A DNA stretch of 40,008 nt from Phycisphaerae bacterium (lineage in GTDB: Bacteria > Planctomycetota > Phycisphaerae > Sedimentisphaerales > Anaerobacaceae): assembly GCA_017993835.1 (NCBI GenBank), contig JAGOLX010000056.1, positions 1 through 40,008 on the forward strand, in the 5' to 3' direction. Under the pieces are notes generated by a model. It ran no database searches, was not told where the DNA came from, and saw only the letters and a program-made list of their open reading frames with translations. This document shows positions 25,036 to 33,894 of this stretch, in pieces. The position numbers and the translations under genes were made by a program. The stretch's first letter is position 1. Each line of letters begins with the position of its first letter.

Positions 25036-27402
25036 TCATCCGCCCTGGAGCAGGGAGTTCAGAAAACCGCCTGCGGGCCCCTTGGCGTCGAACTTGAGAT
25101 CCGCCAGACGGGTCTTGCCCATCCACTCCACCGTCACGCGGACGGAGTCCTTCCGGGCCTGCTGGGCATCGGCAATCAGCTTCTCCAGAGTCGCGACGCT
25201 ATCGACCGACGTGCCGTCGACGGCCCGGATCAGCTCATAGGCGTTGATCCGAGCCAACGCTGCGGGGGTGCCCTGCTCGACCTTCGTCACCACCACCGCG
25301 GGCTCCTCCGGCTTCAATCGCAGGGCGGCGCGGACCTCGTATGTCAGGTCCTTGACCGTCAGGCCGAGCTTCTCGTTCTTGTACTTGGCGGCGCTGAGCA
25401 TGTCCCGCGGGGCCTGCTGGATCGTGAACTCCTTCTCCAGGGTCTCGACGCCGTGGATATAGCGGAGCGTGACCGCCGTGCCCTGCCCGATATCGGCCAG
25501 CAGACCGGTCAGGTAGTTGTCCCGGCTCGGCCACGGCCGCCTGCGAGGCATCTGGTACCCCATCGCGGCGAATTCCTTCGGGATGTCCGCTTCGTCGATG
25601 TCGGGCCCGCCGGAGTCATCCGAACCGTCGCTTCGCAGCTCGATCGGCCACGGCGTCCCCGGGACCGTGATCGTCAGCAGGATGTCGCCCTCGGTCAGAC
25701 CCAGCGCAGCGGCAGGCGAACCCTCGTATATGCGGTTGACCATCAGGCCGATTTGCCCGTCCTCGGTGGGCTCCCGCAGACCCATCTGCTTGATCATCTC
25801 CTTGTCCGGGGCCGTGTACTCAACGCCCAGCCAGACTCGACGTTTCTGCTCGTCTTTGTCCAGGTGGCGAATGTGCGGATCGCAGGCAGCGGACAGATCG
25901 CCCAGGATGCGGGCCATCTCCGTAGCGTCGATCAAGCGGCTATCGGTCGCGTAGCCATACGGCATGTTCGCACCCAGCACCGCCCTCATGCGAGATCGCA
26001 GGAAAGAGGGCAGGCCGGAGGGCATGAATCGCTCGTGGTCCGCCCCGAGCAGATAGGGTTCGAGCCGGACGTTCTCGTGCCGGGCCTGCGCACAGAACCC
26101 GACGAGGGCGCCATGGCGATCCAGCAGCCAACTGTCGTCCGGGACGGACCGCTCCGCCACACGGTACCACAGGTCCTTGTACCCCTGCTCTTCGTTGATC
26201 CAGCGGCTGGGCTCGGTTCGCACGTCTTTGCCGCCCAGCTCGCGAGCATAGACCGCCCAGAAGGGCTCCATCCGCGCAAGCACCCCATCGGGCGGGAAGG
26301 TCACGGTCCGAGGCAACCGGCCCTCCTGCAGCTCGATCACCGTCGCGGCGTACTCCTTGAGAACGCCCACGAAGCGGGCGGGAACCTCCGCGTCGTCCAC
26401 CAGGACTGTGATCGTGTCGATTCCGGCGACCCGTTCCTTGGGCAGTCCTTCCGGGATGAGCAGCTTGCTCCCCGCAAAACCCAGGGCGAAGACCGTCTTC
26501 TCCTGGCCCTCCTCCGACTGCATGTAACGAGACCGGAATCGGTAAGGAATCGCGTACTCCGATTCGTCGTCCTCCTGCGGATCGGGACGAGGCATGATCC
26601 GGACTTCGTAGATGTTCTTTCCGAAGTCCTCCTGCAGCTTGCGTTCGAGTTCCCGAAGCTGTGCGTCGGGAACGCCGGGATCCGCGAGGATGTCCTTGCC
26701 CCGCCAGGCGGGTTCTCCCGGACCGAGGTCGATCGCGTCGAGGCAGGTGACGCCGACCGGAGAGCCCTCGCCGTTGCACAGCACCGCAAGGTCCGACATG
26801 GTGGAAATTTGCAGGCAGTCGCGGCCGCCGTCGGCGCCTACCCAGTCGCGGCCATACCTGCATGAATCGACATACAAACGGTAGTGCCGGTCCATGCCCA
26901 GGGTCGCACCGAAGAATTTCGTCTGCGGCGTGATCCGCTCGCATTCGGCAAATGCCAGGGGCTTCCAGCTTGTGGGCAGGCCGCCCTCGATCCGCAGGAT
27001 GCGGCCGGACGTCTTGACCAGCAACCGGTCAGGCTTGGCCGGGACGACGGTCCCGCCCGGCCCTTTGACCGTGATGTGGTCGACGACCTCCCAGTGAGCC
27101 GCCTCCCGATCGGACGTGAAGATCTCGCCCTGGTCACTGAGGATCACGCCAATCGTGTCCATCGTGTTGCCGTCCAAAACGTTCCGGAGAACGGATCGTT
27201 GCCCAAGTTCGGATTCGTCGCCGTCGAGGTGCGGCCGACCGCTCTTCTTGAGGTGGTAGCGGACCACGACGAAGCTGCCGCTCGTCTGTTCGTAGATCTT
27301 CTGCGAGGGCTCGTCGCCCTCCTTGGGCGCCGACCACGCCGCGGATCCGCACACTCCGAGGACCATCCAAACGCCAACCACTGCTGCCATCGCTGCTCGC
27401 AT
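25036..27402 (-). CDS. HtrA-like pseudoprotease with two PDZ domains
   Basis: GGAGG 6 nt before ATG 27402 and the signal peptide that follows (AAMAAVVGVWMVLGVCGSAAWS) decide the start; 788 residues. The N-terminal half looks like degenerate trypsin-type barrels: MDTIGVILSDQGEIFTSDREAAHWEVVDHITV aligns with the HtrA strand that normally ends in TNxHVV, but no His is at the catalytic place, and no GNSGGP exists (the region reads LAVLCNGEGSPVGVTCLD). A second barrel-like segment starts near VFALGFAGSKLLIPEG. Two PDZ-type modules close the protein (GLMVNRIYEGSPAAALGLTEGDILLTI and VVTKVEQGTPAALARINAYELIRAVDGT). It lies directly downstream of the active HtrA gene, with 19 nt between stop and start. 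A scaffold or adaptor role is likely (inference). Confidence 0.8.
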   Translation of the reverse strand: MRAAMAAVVGVWMVLGVCGSAAWSAPKEGDEPSQKIYEQTSGSFVVVRYHLKKSGRPHLDGDESELGQRSVLRNVLDGNTMDTIGVILSDQGEIFTSDREAAHWEVVDHITVKGPGGTVVPAKPDRLLVKTSGRILRIEGGLPTSWKPLAFAECERITPQTKFFGATLGMDRHYRLYVDSCRYGRDWVGADGGRDCLQISTMSDLAVLCNGEGSPVGVTCLDAIDLGPGEPAWRGKDILADPGVPDAQLRELERKLQEDFGKNIYEVRIMPRPDPQEDDESEYAIPYRFRSRYMQSEEGQEKTVFALGFAGSKLLIPEGLPKERVAGIDTITVLVDDAEVPARFVGVLKEYAATVIELQEGRLPRTVTFPPDGVLARMEPFWAVYARELGGKDVRTEPSRWINEEQGYKDLWYRVAERSVPDDSWLLDRHGALVGFCAQARHENVRLEPYLLGADHERFMPSGLPSFLRSRMRAVLGANMPYGYATDSRLIDATEMARILGDLSAACDPHIRHLDKDEQKRRVWLGVEYTAPDKEMIKQMGLREPTEDGQIGLMVNRIYEGSPAAALGLTEGDILLTITVPGTPWPIELRSDGSDDSGGPDIDEADIPKEFAAMGYQMPRRRPWPSRDNYLTGLLADIGQGTAVTLRYIHGVETLEKEFTIQQAPRDMLSAAKYKNEKLGLTVKDLTYEVRAALRLKPEEPAVVVTKVEQGTPAALARINAYELIRAVDGTSVDSVATLEKLIADAQQARKDSVRVTVEWMGKTRLADLKFDAKGPAGGFLNSLLQGG

Positions 27403-27421
27403 GTCTTGCCTCCGCATCTGC

Positions 27422-28804
27422 TCATTCCTCTTCATAGTCACGACGGTAGTCCAGCACGATCCACTTCCGCAGTCCGCCGCGGAGCATTTCGACGACCACC
27501 TTCTTTTCACGCTTCTCGTCCTGGAGGATTCGCTCGTATACCCGCTTGACGTCCGCGATGGTCTCGACGGCCTCCTTGTCGATCGTTAGGAGGATGTCCC
27601 CGCGGCTCAGGCCGGAAGTCTCCGCGTTGCCGGGATAGCGGGTGCCCTGGACATAAACGCCCTTCTCCCGCAGATAGTAGAGCTGCGGCGTCAGATACTT
27701 GTTGATCTCCTTGACGGTCATGTTCCACCGACGGCAGTCCAAATCCTCGCCCTCGGAGGCGCCCTTCTGCTCCGGCGTAACTTCGATCCGCAGCCGCTCG
27801 GTTCCCCGCTGGAACTCCATGGCGACCGGCTGGTCGATCGCAAGATCGGCCAGGCGGCGCCAGATCTCCGGCAGCATTTCGGCGTAGGCGCCCTCGACAG
27901 CCTCCTCCCGAACACTCACGAGGATATCGCCTGCCCGCACGGCGGCACGCGCCGCGGGACTATTCTCCTCCACGCCGGCAATCAGGACGCCGTGCTCGGC
28001 CTCGACGAATGTGTTGCTGTGGAAGTCCTTCAGCGCCTGGAGACGCAGGCCGGTGTAGGCCCGGATGACCCGACCGTCGCGTTTGAGCCGCTCGGCGGTG
28101 TCCTGGACTGTGGACGCCGGGATGCTGAAGCCCAGCCCGCTGCCCTCGACGCCCAGCGTGTTGATGCCGACGATCGCGCCGCTCGTGTCGATCAAGGGCC
28201 CGCCGCTGTTGCCCGGATTGATCGCGGCGTCCGTCTGGAGCCACGTGTTGTACTTGTACTCCGTCTCGAACCCGATGTACCGCTGGGCGTTCGAGATGAT
28301 GCCCAGACTGATGGACCGCTGGAAACCGAACGGACTGCCCAGGGCCATGACGAAGTCGCCCTCATGCACCTTGGCCGCATCGGCGAACCGGGCCGACGGG
28401 TAGGATTGCCCCTCGGGCAGGGCCGGCAGCTTGAGCAACGCCAAGTCCGTGTCGCGGTCCGAGCCGATCAGCTCGACCGGGACCTGACGCTTGTCGTGCA
28501 GGACGCAGTTGATGGTCACCGCCTTGTCCACGACGTGCCAGTTGGTCACGGCGTAGCCGTCGGGACTGACGATGACGCCCGAGCCAAAGACCTCCTGGTG
28601 CTTCTTCTCGCCGCTGCCGTAATCGACGACGATGGGCTTGACGAAGATCAGGGCGGGGAACACCTCCGACTTGGCCCGGCTGATGATCTCGCGAAAATCC
28701 CCATGCTCCTGGCCCACCGCCGGACCAGGCAGGAACCATGCGCCTGCGGCCATGAGCAGGATCATCGAAGCGTGTGCTGACATTCGTCTGAGGCAGTAGG
28801 ACAT
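27422..28804 (-). CDS. HtrA/DegP-type serine protease with two PDZ domains
   Basis: ATG 28804, preceded by GAGGGAA, gives 460 residues and a signal peptide (MILLMAAGAWFLPGPAVG). The trypsin-type domain has the full triad: H90 in TNWHVVDK, D120 in SDRDTDLALLKL, S200 in NPGNSGGPLID. The first PDZ domain (~245-345) holds GVLIAGVEENSPAARAAVRAGDILVSV and the second (~365-460) holds YVQGTRYPGNAETSGLSRGDILLTID. Such proteins degrade or refold damaged proteins in the periplasm. Ahead of the catalytic-dead paralogue in the same operon, the pair may form a mixed complex (inference). There is a frame extending 14 codons upstream, but no ribosome-binding site supports it. Confidence 0.93.
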   Translation of the reverse strand: MSYCLRRMSAHASMILLMAAGAWFLPGPAVGQEHGDFREIISRAKSEVFPALIFVKPIVVDYGSGEKKHQEVFGSGVIVSPDGYAVTNWHVVDKAVTINCVLHDKRQVPVELIGSDRDTDLALLKLPALPEGQSYPSARFADAAKVHEGDFVMALGSPFGFQRSISLGIISNAQRYIGFETEYKYNTWLQTDAAINPGNSGGPLIDTSGAIVGINTLGVEGSGLGFSIPASTVQDTAERLKRDGRVIRAYTGLRLQALKDFHSNTFVEAEHGVLIAGVEENSPAARAAVRAGDILVSVREEAVEGAYAEMLPEIWRRLADLAIDQPVAMEFQRGTERLRIEVTPEQKGASEGEDLDCRRWNMTVKEINKYLTPQLYYLREKGVYVQGTRYPGNAETSGLSRGDILLTIDKEAVETIADVKRVYERILQDEKREKKVVVEMLRGGLRKWIVLDYRRDYEEE

Positions 28805-29053
28805 TCGGATTTCCCTCGGGTAACAAGCCTGTTCACACCTTGCCATGACAGCGGCTGGTCGGAAACCACGCGCATCGAGCTACCAAGCCATCTCTGCGGC
28901 CTCGCCTCGACACGAACGTCGGTCGTTCCGCGCCAATCAAGCTACTCGCCCAGCCCCCCTGGGGCAAGCGAATTCTTGCCTGGGGAAGGTCGCGGGGGTA
29001 CATGAGACTGTGTCTGCTCGCGTGCAACGACGATTCGTGGAGACCCTGGATTG

Positions 29054-29136
29054 TCATTCCCGCGGAAGCGGGAATCCACTTCCCAGGACACGTTACATAC
29101 CACGTCTTCTGGATTCCTGCTTGGCGCAGGAATGAC
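29054..29136 (-). repeat. 83-bp hairpin-ended dispersed repeat, copy C
   Basis: Stems TCATTCCCGCGGAAGCGGGAAT on the left and GGATTCCTGCTTGGCGCAGGAATGA on the right. The order of the strong (CCCGCG) and weak (CCTGC) stems, and the core sequence, are reversed relative to copies A and B, so this copy is inverted. Confidence 0.8.
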
Positions 29137-29286
29137 AGGGTCCGGGCAGCGCCCCGCCACGCGACAGGAGGGTCCAACTGCGGTCGTGCACGCAAGGTCC
29201 CCAGGCCCGGCGATCCGGCGACCCTCTGGGTTCCCCAATGCGGACGATCCGCGAGAACAATTATGAAGATTATCTCCATTTCTCTC

Positions 29287-29337
29287 TTGACAACCGATTA
29301 CGGATGTAATACGATGCAGACGGATTACGGATGTGAT
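29287..29337 (+). promoter_or_regulatory. sigma70-like promoter with two BlaI-type operator dyads
   Basis: -35 TTGACA (29287-29292), a 17-nt spacer and -10 TACGAT (29310-29315). Operator 1 ATTACGGATGTAAT (29297-29310) fills the spacer; operator 2 ATTACGGATGTGAT (29324-29337) covers the expected start site. The two are 27 bp apart, centre to centre. Both fit the ATTAC-N4-GTAAT pattern of BlaI/MecI-type operators (TACA-N2-TGTA core with one change). The arrangement predicts that the repressor blocks its own operon. Confidence 0.75.
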
Positions 29338-29352
29338 TGAAGGGAGTGCCTT

Positions 29353-29730
29353 GTGAAGAGATTGCCCAGGATATCGGATGCGGAGTGGCTGGTGATGCAG
29401 GTGTGCTGGTCCACGCCGGGCTTGACCGCCGACGAGATTGTCGCAACCCTCAAGGGCAAGGTCGCCTGGAGCGCCAAGACCGTTCGCACCCTCATCAACC
29501 GGCTGCTCCAGAAGGGAGCCCTGACGTACAAGAAGGAAGGACGCAAATATCGCTACTGGCCCGCCGTCAGCCGGGAGGCCTGTATCCGACAAGAACGTCA
29601 ATCCTTCATCCATCGCGTCTATGGCGGCACCGTCAGGCCCATGCTGGCCGCGTTGATCGAGGACGCCCGGCTGTCGCCGGAGGATATCGAAGAACTCAAG
29701 CGGATGCTTGACCAAAAAGGAAAGGCGTAG
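29353..29730 (+). CDS. BlaI/MecI-family transcriptional repressor
   Basis: 125 residues, starting with GTG after AGGGAG. The winged-helix DNA-binding domain is typical: ISDAEWLVMQVCWSTPGLTADEIVATL, then AKTVRTLINRLLQKGAL and the wing YKKEGRKYRYWPAVSREA. The C-terminal helices (VRPMLAALIEDARLSPEDIEELKRML) form the dimer part. In the known systems the repressor is released when the membrane peptidase BlaR1/MecR1 senses a signal and the repressor is cleaved. The M56 gene starts 2 nt after this stop, so they form one operon. Two matching dyads on the promoter indicate autoregulation. No beta-lactamase gene is nearby, so the regulated function is probably not antibiotic resistance. Confidence 0.95.
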   Translation: MKRLPRISDAEWLVMQVCWSTPGLTADEIVATLKGKVAWSAKTVRTLINRLLQKGALTYKKEGRKYRYWPAVSREACIRQERQSFIHRVYGGTVRPMLAALIEDARLSPEDIEELKRMLDQKGKA

Positions 29731-29732
29731 AG

Positions 29733-31364
29733 ATGGCGGCTGCCGAGACATGGTTGGCCCCCCTGCTCACCTGGCTCGTTCGGGCGAGCATGCAGGCGAG
29801 CGTACTGATTGCCCTGATTCTCCTGACTCAGAAGCTCGCCGGCCGATGGCTCAGCGCTCGCGGCCGCTGTTGCCTCTGGCTTGTGCTCATCCTCCGCATG
29901 GCCATCCCCTGGGCGCCCCAGAGCGGCCTGAGCTTGTACAACTTTCTGCCTTTCTCGCTGCACCACAAGCACCAGTTCCGCGTTGGGCGCGAGGTGGCTA
30001 CCTTCTCTTCGCCGACAGAAAGGCCGCGTTCGAGCAAATCGCCTGTCGACACCGGTTCGGCAGCCGATAGCACGGCGAACACCCACCCCACAGCCGAGAG
30101 CCGGCCGCGGGGTAGACGCCTGGAGGCAGCGACAGTCCCCTTCCTGTTGCTGCTCTGGCTGGCGGGCGTCTGTGCTCTGACGGGCCATGTCGTCGTGAAC
30201 AAGATCCGCCTCCACAGCATTGTCCGTCGAGGGCGGCCCGTCACTGACCGGTGGATCCTTGGCGCACTTCAAGAGTGCAAGGACCTGATTGGGATGCAGG
30301 TCCCGCTTGGGCTGATCGCAACGGACCAGGTCGGCTGCCCTGCCTTGTGCGGGTTGCTGCGACCTCGTCTGTTGCTGCCCAAGGAGACGCTGGCCGTGCG
30401 GGACCGCGATGAATTACGTCACATCTTCCTGCACGAGCTTGCCCACCTGAAACGCCACGATCTGCTCCTTGGACACATCATGAGCCTGCTGCACATCCTG
30501 CACTGGTTCAATCCCCTGATTGCGTTGGGCTTCAGGCAGATGCGGGCGGACCGTGAACTGGCCTGCGACGCCATGGCTCTGTCTGTACTCCATCCGGACG
30601 AAAGGGTCGCCTATGGGCAGACTCTCGTCCGCCAGATCGAACGCCTGCTGGCCTCCCGGTGGTGCCCGGTCCTGCCGGCGCTGTGCGGGGAGAAGGCCCG
30701 GATCAAACAGCGGATCGCCATGATCTCCCGGTTCAGGAGAGAACACTATCGGTGGTCGCTGCCGGCGATCGCACTGGCGATAGGCCTGGCCTGCACGGGA
30801 CTGACCGATGCGCTCCCTGCCCGGACCGTGCCCCCCCCTTTGAACCCCTGGGAAGCCTACGCCCGAGGGAATTTCCGTACGACGCACCAGGACAAGCACG
30901 CCAACATCCGGAGGGGCTGCATCATCAACAGGGAGACGGGCAAGTATCTGGTGGTGGATGGCGAGACAGTCACATGCGCCGACGAACCGGGCGAGGCGGG
31001 TCTGTGGGAATATCGATATGACGAGGATTTCGGCAAAGAGACCGATATCGTCTTCTTCTATTCCGTCGCCGCCCGCAAGTACCTGACCTGCGACAGCGAG
31101 GGGAATCTGGCCGTCAACTGCCCTGACCCGGACGAGGCAGCACGCTGGAGTGGCATAAGCGAACCGCGGGGTGTCTGGATCAGACCCGACATGTTCAAAG
31201 ACAAGCACCTCTTCGTGAACGACAAGGGCCGTGTTGCCGGACACCACTGGAACTCGGACGGTCGATCCTGGTGGGATACTCACCAGGTCTGGAGGGTCAA
31301 GACATCCGACAATCCATTATCCAGCCCCGAGTGGGGGAGAGAGCACGTTCCAGGACTCGATTGA
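29733..31364 (+). CDS. M56-family (BlaR1-like) membrane metallopeptidase with C-terminal beta-trefoil-like domain
   Basis: 543 residues. N-terminal helices (WLVRASMQASVLIALILLTQ, GRCCLWLVLILRMAIPWAP, TVPFLLLLWLAGVCALTGHVVV) lead to the zinc site HELAH (H234, E235, H238), followed by HILHWFNPLIALGFRQMRADRELACDAMAL with the third ligand region, and a last helix near WSLPAIALAIGLACTGLTDA. This is the BlaR1/MecR1 peptidase layout. The outside part is not a penicillin-binding domain: residues ~385-530 read INRETGKYLVVDGE, YSVAARKYLTCDSEGNLAVNC and KHLFVNDKGRVAGHHW, three similar segments like a beta-trefoil (ricin/fascin type), which commonly binds sugars. The protein may thus sense a carbohydrate and cut the BlaI-type repressor (inference). 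Confidence 0.88.
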   Translation: MAAAETWLAPLLTWLVRASMQASVLIALILLTQKLAGRWLSARGRCCLWLVLILRMAIPWAPQSGLSLYNFLPFSLHHKHQFRVGREVATFSSPTERPRSSKSPVDTGSAADSTANTHPTAESRPRGRRLEAATVPFLLLLWLAGVCALTGHVVVNKIRLHSIVRRGRPVTDRWILGALQECKDLIGMQVPLGLIATDQVGCPALCGLLRPRLLLPKETLAVRDRDELRHIFLHELAHLKRHDLLLGHIMSLLHILHWFNPLIALGFRQMRADRELACDAMALSVLHPDERVAYGQTLVRQIERLLASRWCPVLPALCGEKARIKQRIAMISRFRREHYRWSLPAIALAIGLACTGLTDALPARTVPPPLNPWEAYARGNFRTTHQDKHANIRRGCIINRETGKYLVVDGETVTCADEPGEAGLWEYRYDEDFGKETDIVFFYSVAARKYLTCDSEGNLAVNCPDPDEAARWSGISEPRGVWIRPDMFKDKHLFVNDKGRVAGHHWNSDGRSWWDTHQVWRVKTSDNPLSSPEWGREHVPGLD

Positions 31365-31387
31365 GATCAGAGCGGACCCGGATAGGC

Positions 31388-31504
31388 TGCGCCGCCGGCG
31401 GCGCACTCCGGAAGCTGGCCGATAGGACATGAACGCACCCATTGAAATCCCCGCAGCAACGGGGAGCGATGAATGTCTGCGCTGTGATCGAGCACACGTG
31501 CTCG
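31388..31504 (+). other. three stem-loops between the M56 gene and the next gene
   Basis: A perfect 18-bp palindrome TGCGCCGCCGGCGGCGCA (31388-31405), a CCCCG/CGGGG stem (31449-31464) and a CGAGCAC/GTGCTCG stem (31489-31504). The first may act as a transcription stop for the blaI-M56 operon, but there is no T-tract; the others could belong to the leader of the following gene. I do not recognise a riboswitch. Confidence 0.4.
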
Positions 31505-31586
31505 GGCCATTCGGGTATATGACGTGCACACGACCTTGATAAGAGAAGTCGGACCCTAATCAGAATAAGATATTGGAGGTGTACTC

Positions 31587-33818
31587 ATGAAAGTGGAACT
31601 TGCGTTATGTGTTGGCGTTTGTCTGCTCGTACTCAGTGCCCCCAGCTTCGCCGATGTGCTGGGATTCGACGACATAACAACCGATTCAACCGCATGGATC
31701 CCCGACGGGTACGGAGGGCTGAATTGGGATACGTTTGTCGCCGGCAAAGCCAGTGCATGGCAGGGAAGCGGCTACTACAATGGCTTGGTCTCGGACAGTT
31801 ACGTTGCGTACAACGACGGTGGGAATCCCGCGGAAATCAGTGGCGATGCATTCAATCTCACAGGAGCCTATCTCACGGCCGCCTGGAATGACGGCCTGTG
31901 CGTTCACATCGAAGGCTACCGATCTGATTCCCTGGTGTACACGCACACAGCCGTGGTCGACACCAGCGGCCCCCAATGGGCCGATCTTGATTTCATCAAC
32001 GTAGACAGAGTCCTATTCACCTCATACGGGGGAACACACAACTCCAAGTTCAGTCTCTACGGGACACAGTTCGCGATGGACAACATGATCTACTCCATGT
32101 ACAGTCCGACGGGAGACTGGACACCCACGAGCGTCGAGATAACCCCAGAAAACCCGACATCGTGCAACGAACTGACAATCACTGTGTCGGGAACGTCGGG
32201 CAGCTGCCCCACACCCTCCGCACTGGAGGTTACAGTTGTTGAGAACAGCGTCTTCGTTGATGTGCTGAGGACGATCGGCGATGCCGGTGCGACGGTTGTA
32301 GTCTCATGGGAGCTTTCGACGTCCACAGGTCCCTTGTCACCCGGTGTGTATACGGTCTACACGCGGTTGTGCACAACGCAAACAACCACTGGTTCTTCCT
32401 CCTGCACAGACTACCAATCACAGATGACGTTTACCGTGTCGTCGTGTAGCGACAGCCAGGGTGTATGCGGTGGCGAGATCGTCGCGGGCGACCGGGTGGT
32501 CCTGCTGGAACAGGTGGGAGATCTGTTGCCCGGACACTCCGGCACCGTCATGTGCAAGGGAGACCTGGGAATTCTCGTGAGCTGGGACCAATGGTCGGCA
32601 GGTGACGGACTCGCCGACTACTGCACGTACGGACCCATCGCGGATTTTCCCCCATCATCTGCGTGTTGGATCGGGGGTACAGCCCCCCAGGAGAAGTTGG
32701 GTCGCTTCTTCGATGCATGGGGCGTCCTGGTTAAGGGAACAGAGTGCGTCCTGTTCCAGACGGATAACGGGCAGTCATTCGTGTTGGACAATTACTACGG
32801 TCACACTGTGGGTGACTATATCAGGGTGGTGGGTCTGCTCCGATCCCCAGGCATAAGTATGTGCATACAGGGCGAAGGATGCATAAAACATACCATCATG
32901 CCATCTGCAAGTGCGGACGCCCAACCATGCTGCGGTTCTTCCTGCGGGTTCCGCCGCGGCGATCGAGTGGTCCTGTTGCAGGACAAAACGGTGGAACCAT
33001 ATTCTTCGCCTGACCTGAGGGCGGGGGCCTCTGGAACGATTCTCGCGTGCGACGGGAACATCGCTCTCGTGTCCTGGGATCTGGTGACAGACAGTGACGT
33101 GATTCTTCTGGACGAAGGGGCAACTTGGCGCGACTTCAAGTACCCCGAGGGCTCAATGGGAACCATCGAGCTTTTGGATCTCGGCAAGTACGTGGATTTG
33201 GGTTGCGTTACACCCCAGTGGGATGGTATCCTCAAACTTGGAAGTGTAACTTATCACGTCACCGTGGAAGGGAATACGTATACACTCAACCAGGTCGTAT
33301 ATCCTAACCACCATACCAACTGTTTTGGCTTGTCCCTGACAGACGGAGAAAACGTCCACATCCGTGGGATTGTCGATGCGATGCTTACGTTTTGCAACTG
33401 GTTGATCTCTCCTTGTGATCTGTGCACGGCCGACTTCTGCCAGTACGAGCGATCCGGCGCGGGTTTCTCCCCGTCCAGCATCCGGGCAGGACAGACTCTC
33501 ACTCTGGCCTTCGGCGGAGCCAATTGTGGCACGAGCGACATCCCTTCAGGCTGGACGATTCGATATTACGCGTCGCTGGACACGACGATCACTTCGAGTG
33601 ACTACTATCTATATGAGGCGGTGGCGGACTTCGGCATAGGCGCCGGCGTACAGTTGGGTTTGTTGGAGGAATTCGTCTTCCCGAGCAGTGTACCTGCGGG
33701 CCAATACTACATCGGCTGGATCTTCGATCCCGATGACGAAATCTGTGAGTCCAACGAGAACAACAACGCCGGGTACATCAAGACTGGCAGACTGACGGTT
33801 GGCTGGGTGGGTTATTAG
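31587..33818 (+). CDS. secreted multidomain protein with a CARDB domain, copy of the neighbour's N-terminal domain
   Basis: 743 residues behind GGAGG 7 nt upstream; signal peptide LCVGVCLLVLSAPSFA. Residues ~23-175 (VLGFDDITTD...GSGYYNGLVSDSYVAYNDGGNPAEI...VDRVLFTSYGGTHN) form a domain shared with the next gene. It resembles the carbohydrate-binding-like domain often found in PEP-CTERM proteins, but there is no PEP-CTERM tail here. An Ig-like part follows (~185-290), then two repeats of a small SH3-like unit (AGDRVVLLEQVGDLLPGHSGTV and RGDRVVLLQDKTVEPY), each followed by an OB-like stretch. The C-terminal ~130 residues are a CARDB adhesion domain (RAGQTLTLAFGGANCG... AGQYYIGWIFDPDDEICESNENNN). 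Probably an extracellular binding protein; no catalytic motif seen. Confidence 0.75.
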   Translation: MKVELALCVGVCLLVLSAPSFADVLGFDDITTDSTAWIPDGYGGLNWDTFVAGKASAWQGSGYYNGLVSDSYVAYNDGGNPAEISGDAFNLTGAYLTAAWNDGLCVHIEGYRSDSLVYTHTAVVDTSGPQWADLDFINVDRVLFTSYGGTHNSKFSLYGTQFAMDNMIYSMYSPTGDWTPTSVEITPENPTSCNELTITVSGTSGSCPTPSALEVTVVENSVFVDVLRTIGDAGATVVVSWELSTSTGPLSPGVYTVYTRLCTTQTTTGSSSCTDYQSQMTFTVSSCSDSQGVCGGEIVAGDRVVLLEQVGDLLPGHSGTVMCKGDLGILVSWDQWSAGDGLADYCTYGPIADFPPSSACWIGGTAPQEKLGRFFDAWGVLVKGTECVLFQTDNGQSFVLDNYYGHTVGDYIRVVGLLRSPGISMCIQGEGCIKHTIMPSASADAQPCCGSSCGFRRGDRVVLLQDKTVEPYSSPDLRAGASGTILACDGNIALVSWDLVTDSDVILLDEGATWRDFKYPEGSMGTIELLDLGKYVDLGCVTPQWDGILKLGSVTYHVTVEGNTYTLNQVVYPNHHTNCFGLSLTDGENVHIRGIVDAMLTFCNWLISPCDLCTADFCQYERSGAGFSPSSIRAGQTLTLAFGGANCGTSDIPSGWTIRYYASLDTTITSSDYYLYEAVADFGIGAGVQLGLLEEFVFPSSVPAGQYYIGWIFDPDDEICESNENNNAGYIKTGRLTVGWVGY

Positions 33819-33894
33819 TGCTACGCCAGCGAATGCGGCAAAAAGCAGATGCCTGGCACGTATCAGGTTCAATACTAAGATCAGAGGTGAGATC

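Larger units (their letters stand above)
28805..29352. other. 548-bp divergent region between htrA-like and blaI-like genes
   Basis: No gene seen. It holds repeat copy C (29054-29136) and, at its right end, the promoter and two operator-like dyads of the BlaI-type gene (29287-29337). The left part, upstream of the HtrA gene, shows no box I can defend. Confidence 0.6.

Noticed and set aside
25453-26865. 470-codon plus-strand frame opposite the HtrA-like pseudoprotease
   Set aside because: Translation has no domain and no start signals; the minus strand has PDZ motifs and a signal peptide.
31536-31564. possible promoter TTGATA upstream of the 743-aa gene
   Set aside because: No acceptable -10 box at 16-18 nt.
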